From: Saccoglossus kowalevskii
Lineage: Eukaryota > Hemichordata > Enteropneusta > Harrimaniidae
DNA length: 28,000 nucleotides
Assembly: GCF_000003605.2 (NCBI RefSeq)
Contig: NW_003130356.1
Span: 843,052 to 871,051, forward strand
Direction: 5' to 3'
Shown: positions 10,746 to 22,700 of the stretch, in pieces
How the letters are laid out: each line of letters begins with the position of its first letter
How positions within the stretch are numbered: the stretch's first letter is position 1
Translations under genes and position numbers: made by a program
Notes under the pieces: generated by a model
Told to the model about the DNA's origin: nothing
Database searches by the model: none
The model's input: only the letters and a program-made list of their open reading frames with translations

Positions 10746-13700
10746 CTTAAAAAATGATAAGTAACTGGTTAAAACTGATATTATCAATAACCTTTTGCAA
10801 AATGTTAGATCTTCTTATTTCTAATTTTCTTATTATAATGAAAAGTTATACAATTGCCCAAATTTAATTCGAAAAAAGAAAAACAAGTCTTATTACAAGA
10901 GTAGCAGAAAGTATGGTAGTATAGTGATCATATCCTGCAAGCATGTACTGTTTGAATGTGACACTTTCGAATATATTTGTACATCATTTCATGTAGAAGG
11001 AATTACATTGTTTTTGCAGTGAGATGTGAGGTGTAACTTTATCATATATATCCGGACTTCTAACAGTGAATGCAACTATAAACATGGTACACAGCAAGTT
11101 GAACAAAAGAGTAATACCTTAATATCATGACCATCACTTGTGTCATCATCAGCTGTAGCACCATAGTCATAAACTGGATTCTTTATAGTTAGTGATTGTT
11201 TAGACTTGTCAGGTGCTCCATCGGAGAACCACAGTCCACTTCTAGGATACATTTTATCAGGACTAATTCATATGAAAACAAACAAATCAGAATCAGCATA
11301 CTTGTAGACAGATGGTAATTAAAGCTGCGAGCTACATTAAATTAGTAAATTGTAGATGTACTATAACTAATCCATTTACTGTTATTATTTATTATCAAAG
11401 ATATTGGCTGATTAAATAAAACCAGGAAAATCATTGATTATTATATAATATCTGTTTTGAAAAATTGTGAGGAGGAGGTTTTACACAAGAAACAAGCCAT
11501 GCATGGCACAGTCCCTGTTAGTTATAAAATTTAAGATATATAGTTTTGTTTATAATATAGCTGGAATATAACCATGTCAAGAATATGATTATGATGATTG
11601 TTTAACATTAAAATGTCATTTTAATTTCATTTCGTCAAACAAGTACTTGTCCATATTGGGAGATATTGCTCTGGAACAGCATTAATTAAAACAAAATCAG
11701 CAATTTTGAATACATGTATATATCTATAACATGATGTATAACAAATATATACAATTTGAACATAATCAGTTGTGGATTTGTGTTTGACACAAATCTTAGT
11801 TTGTAAATACATGGAACACATACCATCATCAAGCCCCCCTCGGGAATGTTTGACCTACAGGGCCCCCCTTCCCCAACCAATCACCTATCTCTCTATAGAG
11901 TGTTGCAGCGTAAGCGTCCTTTCCTTGAAATTCTTTCATATCCACTCATTCATTGTTAAGACTTCATACTGGAAGCTTATACACATTTCGCTATTACTTT
12001 ATTCTTTCTGTCACTCATTCTACTATCATGCCAAGAGGAAAAGGCTGTGGATGACCAGCCAGGAGTTATACTACGTATAGGGTTCTGCCATATACTCCTC
12101 CGGTGACAAGTTTTCGTGACGACTTTTCTGCCACTCCCGATCAACTGGCAAGAGAACAAAGGTGTGCACGTAATAGTTCCGCGCTCGACACGAACCAAGT
12201 CATGAACCCGTCACCACTTACCCAGCAACAAGGAAGTCATCCCAGTACTGGAGAGATCGTAACACCAGCTATGATTACTAATTTGCAAGCTTCCATGGTC
12301 AACTTAGCAGCGTCTATCGCCGCTCAGGGTCAGAATCCAGTATCCAACAATCAATGCCCTCTGACCTCAGTCAGAACCGGAAGTCTTGCCACGCAACCGA
12401 GTCATGACCTGACAATCAATAATGGCGGCCAAAACAACACAGCGATCACGCAACCAGCCCAGTCCACAGTAGGAAACGAGCTCCTAGGTTCCAATGGCAC
12501 ATCATCCAACGAATTGCCATTTGTAGAATTGGTGTCACCATCAATCAGATGAGACATCTCAGGTAAGAATGTGAACTTGGCGTGTTTACTCATTCCGGGA
12601 TATCAAAATAATGACGGACAACGTCACATCGTGGTTGGCGAGGAAGCCTTTACTCTTTGGCCCTAAGTCTTTAACTGTGCAGGAATTTATAACAGCCTTC
12701 TCCATTTACAAGAACATTATGTGTGAAGTGTTTCCAAATCGCAGGAAAGAGTTGGATGATTATCAAAGGTCCATTATTCAAATGTCATGGCGTTTTGGTG
12801 GCCTGGCTTTCTATGAATATAATTGTGACTTCTCAGCTCGATCTGCAGCTCTCCTGTTAAATCACAACCAAAGAATAGACTGGTCTCGCCGGGATGATTT
12901 ATACTGCTCAATATTTGCTGGTCACCGTGCCAATGCCTGCAACATTTGTAATGGTTTGGGACACTGCACAGAGTTCTGCCCACAAGTATCATCCACAAGG
13001 AAGCCTACATTCAAAAGTCGCAATGACAGAAAATCCGTTTCCTTCGCCAACACTACACACGACAAACAGGGCCGTCCACGTGTGTTAGTCCAGGGAAAAT
13101 GTACTTCAAAACAACCATCAAATCAAATTTGGCAACTCCCAAAGCCGTCAACACCTATTAATATATACAGGATAGAATCTGAACTTTGTGACCACCCTGA
13201 TCCAATGTGGGTCTACCAACTCATCAATGGCCTGAAAGAAGGTTTCAACACCAGAGTTTGTGACCCTCCTACAACATGTCTGGTGTGTCCAAATCTTCTT
13301 TCAGCTCGTAACCAACCAGAAATTGTGTCAGCAATTATTGAACAAGAACTCAAAAAGGGCTATCTGCTAGGTCCTTTCCACAAACCGCCATTTGAAACTA
13401 TCGCTGCAGCCCTATTGGCATTGTTGATAAAAAATATTCAAACAAAAAACGTCTCATTGTGGACCTCTCATCACCTTGGAATGAACGCCTTCAAATTGAT
13501 ACTTATACAACCCTCTTTGTGGCATCTATATGGCATGAACTGGGATGGTATGTATTACTTCTTTGTGAGACTAGCTTTTGGGTGCTGTTCCAGTCCAAAA
13601 ATATTCGCAACTTTGTCTGCAGCTGTGTGCTGGATAGCACAGAACGTATATGGAATCAATGTGATATTTCATCTTCTTGATGACTGACAGTACCTGTCAG

Positions 13701-16700
13701 TGAATATCGTGCCTTCAAAGACAGATCAAATTCGACACGGCTACAATCTTCGCCACAAATGCTACCATCTGCCCATTCACCTCAGTGCTTGACTTTCTAC
13801 GTGTTCGTCATAATATGACTACCCTGGCCAATGAACCTCTGTTCATGCTTATGGGGGCATTCATTGGGGAATTGCTCACAGCCTTCCCAGTTTTTAGCAT
13901 TTGGCAATTGACAAACTTACCTTGCCTAGTTTTTCCATACTGTGCCACCAGGTGATCTGAGGTTGACCCCATGCCCAGTTTGTGTACTTTTATTATATAT
14001 GTACTAGTTATTTTATTATTATGTTGTTACCTGTATTGTAATCTTAATAGTGTACTTCGCTGCGTTAGTATTAAGATGTTTATTAATAAAGTAAATTTCT
14101 TATCTCCTATATCTTCTCGTGGTGTGTATTTACAAGTCAAAGTATGTGGCTCTAGAAGCCCAATCATTAAAACAAAATGGCCGCCAGTCAGCCATTTTGA
14201 ATCCGATCTGAAAAATAAAATGACATGCATCAGGAACCCGTAATGTCGTAATGTCTAAGTAAGTACCAAGTTTGAACGAAATCCATCCATAAATGCTTGA
14301 TATTTGATGATTTTTTTAGCACAAAAATGGCCATCATTCGGCCATTTTGAATAGGATCGTCAAACCAATATATCTGTGTATCTATGACATGATGTATAAT
14401 AAATATTAAAAAATTCAACATAATCAGTCAAAGCAAGTCAGAGATATGGGTCTAGAAGCTCATTCATTAAAACAAAATGGCCGCCAGTCAGCCATTTTGA
14501 ATCCGATCTGAAAAATAAAATTGTTTGCATCAAGGTCCCATAATGTCTAATGTATATATCAAGTTTGAACAAAATCCATCTGTAAACAGCAATCGGCCAT
14601 CTTAAATCAGATCGTGAAACAAATTGACGTGCATATGTATAATATCAAGTATGATGTATGTCTATTTTTAAGCCTTACCTGGTCAACTGTGATTCTTTGT
14701 TCTTGAGCACTTTTTTACGGGTGTCCTTTCTCAGTTTTGCATACATTACCAGTAACACCACAATTGCTAACAAAACTACTGCAACTACACTTAATGAAAT
14801 ACCAATTATCTCAGTATCTGACAGTAACTGGGCACACGGCCAATCAGCTGCGCAGTAGCAGATGTGACTATTCACCTGTCAAAATGACAGTAATAATATA
14901 TAACATTAAAAATACATGATTTGATGAAACACCATAAACCAAATTTAGCATTCTAGGAACACGACACAAGGCAGACATGCAGTTTCATTTTCTTCAATCA
15001 ATAGGACAACATTACTCAAGTTCTTATAATCACATCAGTATTTGACCCCCTGAGCATAATGTACTCTAAGTTAATATACTGCAACCTTTTGCCATGTTAC
15101 CAATTTGGTGATATTAATAATGTGAAAGTCATTGTGACTCTTTGTGTTTAGAACCCTAGTGAAATGTCTGCTGTAGTTGCATATCGTTGACTTTAGGATA
15201 ATAGAGGGGAGGGGAAATACTACAGCAAGAATAAACAAAAATAATGTAACACACCTGGTCAATGCATGAGTAGTTACTCTGGCATGGACTAGACGAACAG
15301 TCATCAAAGTCATTTTCACAGTACTGCCCATCGTATCCCAATGAACAGGCACATCCATACCCTTGTTCATCGAATCCCTCGCTACGAGCAATACTGGTAC
15401 AGTTTGGATCAGAAACAGGTCCAATACACTTTCCATTCTTAGTACATTTATTCTGCATTATGTGGAACGTCATAGTTGCAATCTCAGACCTTGCTCCATA
15501 CATATCTTCGACACTGATCTTAATCTCATCATCACCATAATAATATTCGTTTGGACGATAACGAATGAAACAAGCCACCCAAGATTGCCGGCTTGTCTCA
15601 TAAGGGTTGGTCATCTCACAAGGGTATTCAAGTTCAGTCCACTGCGGCTGCCATGTTAACGTTGACATGCTTTGTTTCTCATCTACAGTGCAGTTTGCTG
15701 CTATAAATGTAAAGTTTTTCTTTTGTTTCGATATTTCTAAAAATCCTTGTGATGGCATTCCAAATAACAAATTGAGTTCATCTTCCACGTCAACATCCCA
15801 GGCACCGACTGTAACTATGATATCCTGATACTGGATATTTTCCAAATGCCGTTGTTCCATAATCATTTCTAAGTCATATTTCTGATCCACAATCATGTTG
15901 TTCCCATGCACGGCAACAAAAATCTCAGGCGGATCATTCTCAGATGTTACCAAAATCGTTAGAGCTCCACTAACAGACAAGGAATCAACACCATCAATTC
16001 TTTGTTCAAATGCAATGAAATAAAATATGTCTTCACCATAGCAATCTTGGCATGGTTTGTATGATAAGTGACCATGTAGAGTAAGTTCAACCGTTCCGAA
16101 CTGCGGAAATGGAGAACTATCATCGACTTTGAATAATATGTCGTCTCCTTCTGCATCACTGGCTCTGAGCAAGAATTTTAGAGTCCCACTATCTTCTTTC
16201 ATAGATATAGGATTGTCTGATGTAATGACAGGAGGCGTATTCTGGTATTCGTTGTTTATATTAGCAAGGTTGAATGCTGTTGGCCCAGTGAATGTATTAT
16301 CAGATAGTTCTTGTCGGCGTTTTCGAGCAATTGCAAGCCCTGATGTTACTGGAACATGTGTTGTTGAACAGACCTACATAGAGATTAAAAAACAATAAAA
16401 AAAATTATAATGGGGAATCTTTTACTAACTTACCCTCATGATTACTACAAGAGACCATAGTGAAATATACTGATAACTGTTTGAGTTAACAAATCTAATG
16501 ATTTGAAACATGTTTATAACATTATTTTCAGCATCATTTAAGAGGATAAAATGTGTTTGAAACACATTCATAAGCACTGAACGAAATACATTTCAAATGT
16601 TTCAAATGCCGGGTTTTTATTTTGGATATTCTGCTGATAGCCTATTAATGCGCTAAATTAAAAACACAAGAGTGAATTTAACATAAAGTCCTTTAAGATT

Positions 16701-19700
16701 AAAACCAGTGTGCAAACAAACTACTAACAATTCATTAGGATTATTTAACTGACCATCAGTAGAATTACATCTTTTAAACCATGCACTCACCTGGGTTGTG
16801 ACGGTACCTTCATCTAAATCATAAAAGTATTGTTCAAATGAGTCTGCACACGTGTGACTGGCATCATGCCATTCTTTATAACCTGAAGAACGAAAGATAA
16901 TGACTTTTAAGTGAGATGAAAAATGAGCCATATATATCAACTGTGCACAAGTATTTATTCTATAAAAAAGTACATAATTACACACTATAGAAGGCCTGTC
17001 AGTTAACATGATACTAATTTTAGATGACATATGTCCATTTCTTGTGTGTGTGAATGCGTCTGATAGCAGATTGTTAATTTGATGTATCAACATTATTCTG
17101 TGTACATTATTCAAATAAATAACAATGTCTATGATATATATATATATATATATTTGCAATAATCTCTGCTTATCTATGACTGATCCTGCCATAACAACAT
17201 AGGGGAATTACGATTGGCAATGTGAAGTATACACTCACCTGTGTGCCAAAAAATAATTCTGGGTTTGGAATCAGCTTTATATTCCAACATATTAAATGAC
17301 ATTGTGATATTTATCTTGCCAGTGACACTGAGTTCATCCAGTAAATTCATATAAAATGCATTACCCATGAATTTTTCAATTCTGTAAAAGAAACACAGCT
17401 AGTAATTTCCATCAAGTTTTTTTTATATCGATTTTCATTCTCTAGATATTCATCTCTATTATAGAGTCCATCGATTTGATTTTCCAGCCAAGAATTATGG
17501 GTAAAGTATGACATCATATCCACTGTCACACTTTACCAATAATCCTTTGCCGAAAGATCGAGATGGTGGACTACATAAACTGATGAAAATTTGAATACCA
17601 GTATCTAGAGAATGAAAAATGATATCAAAAAACTGCAAATTGCATTTTCCTACATTTGCTGAGCTCTAAATCTTGGAGCATTATGTTGTTTGCCTTGACA
17701 TTTTCTTGAATTCAAGAAACATTACAGGTTTCATTTAAACAATGAGTTTTTGAGTTTAATATACCTGACAATAATACATTTTATACTAACCTTTTTGTTA
17801 AAGCTCTACTTGTGAAATCCTTGGTGTTTTTTGGATTCACAATAAATGATTTATAATCTACAGATGCATCTGACCCATAATCCTTTGAAAGATCTTCTGA
17901 TGTCAATATTCCTGCTGCTAAGGTGGAACCTTCTGGTAATCCTAGTGCGAAAGAAACACAGGTCACGTATTACAAATGCTTCATCAGATGTAAAGTTACA
18001 TAGTGGGTTGTCAAACACATACCCTTATAAATAAAATGTTTTCTGTAGCTAAGATTTTGTTTTCCAAAGCCATACTTAGTCTAGCTTTAGGTACATGTAT
18101 AACACGAGAACATACAAACATCATTAAACCAATTACACATTGATTGCCCTAGACCTGTATGTGTCAGGGTGGGGAGATCATAGACTAGGGTGGTGATATC
18201 ATTACATATGTAGGGCAGATCACAGTATAAGATGGAGAGATGGAGTACAATAGGTAGGGAAGATCATAGCATAGAGTGGTGAAAGTCATCTACACATACA
18301 GATTTACCAAATATATAACATATAATTAGAATGTAGAAACAATTATATGAAAGTTGTTCTTTAAAGAAACAATTCAAAAGCAGGAATTCAAAAGCAAGTG
18401 TAAGGAGGTGTGCACTTGTGTACAGCAACACAGAAACAAAAGTGTTGACACTATTCATGCTGTTTGATAGCAATTAATCAGCTGAATATTATTGGGGTTA
18501 TTATGCCCACAAGAACGTTTTCAACGCTGGACAACAGACAGATTGTCACTACTGTGACTTTCCCTTTCACTTCACCACGGGCAAGCCAAAAAGTGACATA
18601 CATGTAATTCCAAGTAATAGATTTACTGTAATGAAACCAGAAGTCAAAGACCTGAAATCTATTTCAACAAGGTTCACTATTTATACAAACCAATTTTACT
18701 TGATCACAACATTTGGCTTTCACAAAATAATTGAGTTGGTATCTCACCTCCATCAGTTGATATAATCACACGTGGTTTATCGTTGTTACCACCTTCAAAC
18801 AAGTTGAGGGTAACATCCCCACCATCCTCTGATGTTATCACCTCATCTTTTTCACCTGTATAAATAGGGAATCAATTTGTCGCCTCAGTTATCTTGAAGT
18901 TTCTTGAGAATTGGATAATTAAAGATTGCTTGAATTGCAATACAAAACTAATCAGATCTTTATGATTGTCCCTGACACTTATTGAAATCTTATTGAAATG
19001 CAATATTTTATACTTACGAATCATAGCTACATTTTCAACATTGTATTTACTACATTTATGCCCTTTATTGCAGACTTTAAGATTGCTGACCAACACTCTG
19101 AAATAAAATGTGAAATACATGGTTGCTACAATGTATATGGTTTGTCACATAAAGAACATATCATGATATTCAGCAGGTAACTATGGGTGTGGTCATAATT
19201 GCTAGGAATGAAACAATTTTATATGTGATTTCTATAGACATGGGTTATTGGTTGTTATGGCACATACGCTCAAGAAAGCAGTTAACAAATCGAATGCATG
19301 TTCCAAACAATATATTACTAATTTTGTTAATGGAATATCAGGATGAACTGGTTGTTACAATGTATGTGTGTGATCATGGTTGCTAAGGGCATACATATTC
19401 CGTATACTCAATATAACCATAATTATGTAATTACTAAAACTATTTTTATTGAAATCCAATGCTGGTTCATGAGATATCAAACACATTCACATTATACACA
19501 TACAGAAAGACTCACTTTCCAGGTTCTATCAGGAATCGATTGGTATATTCCTCTTTCAAACCTGACTCTAGTCTATTCTTCTCATCATCAAGATCTCTCT
19601 CCCGCATAGCAGACAGATTAGCAGCTGGAGTCTCGCCAATCATGAGGACACCACCTTCCACACGCACTGACCCAGATACATTCAATCCAACTTGCACTTG

Positions 19701-22700
19701 TGGAATAACATCTTGGACACTGTCACTAGAAGAACCAACACTGAAATCTACAAGATTAAAAACATACATTGTATATTGCTATTTTACAATTAAAGAAATT
19801 AATTTTGTATTACTTTAGATTTTACACAGTTCAGAAATAGCCCAACAGGATCTATCCTGCTCAACAGAACGGTTTCACCCTTTTTGAGTACATTTTTGTC
19901 TCCCTTCATAAAATAAAACCAACTTTTTTTTGTTTATATTGATTTTAAAATGTTGATCAAAATATGCAGCAAATAGTTAATTATGTTCATTTGATGCAAA
20001 ATTTTCAAAAAAAACAAAACTGGCAAATTGTTGCACAGAAAAGTTGTGTGTTCAGAATGTTGTAATTTTTGTACAAATTCAATATAATTCGAAAGTCAGA
20101 ACTGATATAACGGAAATATCAATTTCACCTCATTTTTGGTTAACTACACATTTCATGATTAGTACTCGAAATATCGGTAGAAAAGTAAAAAAACAATAGA
20201 CAAAATTATGCAAATTAGGTAATTAATATATAGATTTTTACTTGAAACCGACTAGGTCTGTTCATTGTCCAAGAGCACATATGTACATTGTGTACTATGC
20301 ACATAGTCTCATTAATGAAATCTGACCAGCAGTTTTTGAGATATTAATGGAATAGTCATTAAAACACACTGTGATTTCTATACGTATTAAGAACATCCAT
20401 TGGATTAACTTATAATGTACAGTTAGTCGAACGTTAAATATAGTTGCACTATGAAAATTGTAACTTAACATAGAAATGTTTGCAGAGGGTAGGATTAGTA
20501 AAGAGGGTAGGTGTAATACGGTTATATTAAATTTAATATAAAATGTACCACACCTTACCCATTCACTAACCCTGAGCTACGCAAACTTAAGATAAATTTG
20601 ATTAAATGAATAGTAAGGGTCTTCAATTGTTCAAGTTGTCGTCACTTGGTGTGTGTGTTATTGAATGAAAGACATCACAATGTTGATTCTACACACACAT
20701 GCAAGTTGCTGTTTTTTGATTTGTTCAGAGGAGAAACGAATAATGCCTAATTTTCAAATGAATGAAATAATGAACAGAAATTCAAACAGAACTGATTTAT
20801 TGCATTCCAGTTAAATAAAATGAATTCGTTATATATTGATCACATTCATTATCTCGTAAATAAAGTTTGTAACAAGAAATTGACTCAGAGATCTTTACTC
20901 ACAATAAGCATCAACAAGATTGTCATCCAGTGCTACCCATGATAGTCCTATTGTTTGCTGATTGTTACATTTGACCAATCCATTACTAAGTGGTTGTCCA
21001 CAGTATGAAGATGAACTGCCATGTGAAGTATCCGGTGAATCACCAATCACTGTCACACCTTCAGAAATAATAAAATAGTCATCTGTACAACCTTATCTTT
21101 ATTCCCCTCCAATTCACTTCCTCACCTCTCAACTTATGTTCAATCATTCTACTGCCATCATTATACTTTTACTTCTTTCAACTTCTCTTAATTTCTTCTT
21201 GAATGCTTACCCACATGTCTTATTCTTTCCAAATTCTACTTCCCCTTCCAATTCCACCCATGTTGTCGATCTTTCATCCCATCCACCTATCTCACACTAT
21301 ACCAATTCTATTTCTATTTCTCTTCCAATTCCAAACATCTTTCTTCTCCTGTAGCCTTTCCAACTCTTTTCTTTTACCTATTCTAACCCTCTCCTCCCAT
21401 CTTATCCCTTCTCTATTCCATCTACCTATCTCATACTATACCAATTCCATTCCCCTATTCTAGTTCCAAACCTCTTTCTATTCCTGTAACTCTTCCAACT
21501 TTCTTCTCTTTTACCCGTTCTACACGTTCTACTCCAATCTTATTTCTCCTCCTTCATTATTCCATTTCTTATCCACCAATTCCATATCTCATCCTCTGTT
21601 ACCCTTTTCCCAATTTCTCCTATATATATTATTCCTTTCTACACATCCGAACTCTATACCTCCTATTGCCACTCAATTCTATATTCTTGTCAACAATCTT
21701 TTCCACAAATGTTCACACATTTCACCACATCTCTCCTCAAAGCTTCTCGCTCACTTCTCCCTGCTTGATCTCACATTGTAACTTCAAATGCTCTCACAAT
21801 TATTAATTCATAACTTAATTAACACAAACAGCATGCTTACCAGTGGAAGACATAACACTTTCGAGTCCAGCATTGTTAGTTACTTTTAATGTCACATAGT
21901 ACTTGGCTCTGTTCACAAGTTGTAATCCATCCGTTACAGCAAATGTTGAATGTAACTTCACAGATTTGAAGTTTTGTAGATCAACTGAGTTTGGTTGACT
22001 CCCTATAGCATACTGAATGTCTTTAACCTGAAAGCCACAAAACCAACTTATTTACAATACGTGTAATGAAATGTAATTCAGTCAAAATATCATAAAACTG
22101 GTAGTGCACTTACTAGTGGTTAATTTTGTAATTTCATTGATAAAAATCTATGCAACCTGGAGCACAAAAACGGGATCTCCTTTTATCCTTGGTGAGTGTA
22201 GCCGCCAGAGACAAAAAAATGAGTTGACTGACAGTGTTTACAGACTAACAGATGTAGCTGTAGGGGAAGATGATTAGCTCCACAGGTGGTTATATTTTAC
22301 CAAGGATGGTTGAATTATATTGTCATAATATCATTACTCCTACATGCTTCCAATCATTATCCCCATGTGCCTTATGTGAAAATATTTTAGGCAGCAATAT
22401 GTTTATGGTTAGCAATGGTACTTCACACATAGAAAACAACATGTGACACTTCACCCATATACCATACTACATTGTACCTTCATTTCATTATATATCACTT
22501 TTCCTACCTGACTTCCTAGATCATATACATCCCATCTAACAGCTATGGTGTTATCACTACTTTGATATTCAGTTGGTTCAGCATCAGACCATGCCATATC
22601 CACATGATATAGTTCCACAATCACTGGTGGGGTTACATCTATCAGGACTCCATCAGAGGAAACAACAGCTGATCGACCTGAGCCTAAAGCAACAGGTAAA

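Larger units (their letters stand above)
12028..13960 (+). mobile_element. DIRS/Ngaro-like tyrosine-recombinase retrotransposon relic
   Basis: In order on the + strand: a Gag-like reading frame from ATG 12028, a conserved Gag block with a zinc knuckle, a reverse transcriptase ending in LLDD, then pieces of a tyrosine recombinase. The recombinase is known from DIRS, Ngaro and related elements and separates them from Gypsy-type LTR elements. Stops, frameshifts and two large internal deletions make it inactive. Terminal repeats could not be placed. It lies in an intron of the main gene, antisense. Confidence 0.7.
11263..14678. other. 3.4-kb intron between exons 20 and 19, filled with repeats
   Basis: Holds the hairpin repeat fragment (11655-11770), the DIRS-like relic on the opposite strand (about 11780-14125) and the 300-bp repeat array (14140-14650). 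11280-11640 is AT-rich with no feature seen. Confidence 0.7.

Noticed and set aside
15363-15828. Plus-strand frames of 73-98 codons
   Set aside because: They are shadows of the large minus-strand exon 18.
16653-17192. A 179-codon minus-strand open frame
   Set aside because: It includes exon 17 but then reads through intron and the (AT)10 repeat; splice sites with matching phases limit the coding part to 16791-16882.
19343-19818. Plus-strand frames of 88 and 119 codons
   Set aside because: They are antisense to exon 12 of the main gene, whose splice sites and phase fit better.
21136-21463. Two plus-strand frames of 72 and 86 codons
   Set aside because: They lie in the G-poor tract, where lack of G removes TAG and TGA stops, so open frames are expected by chance.
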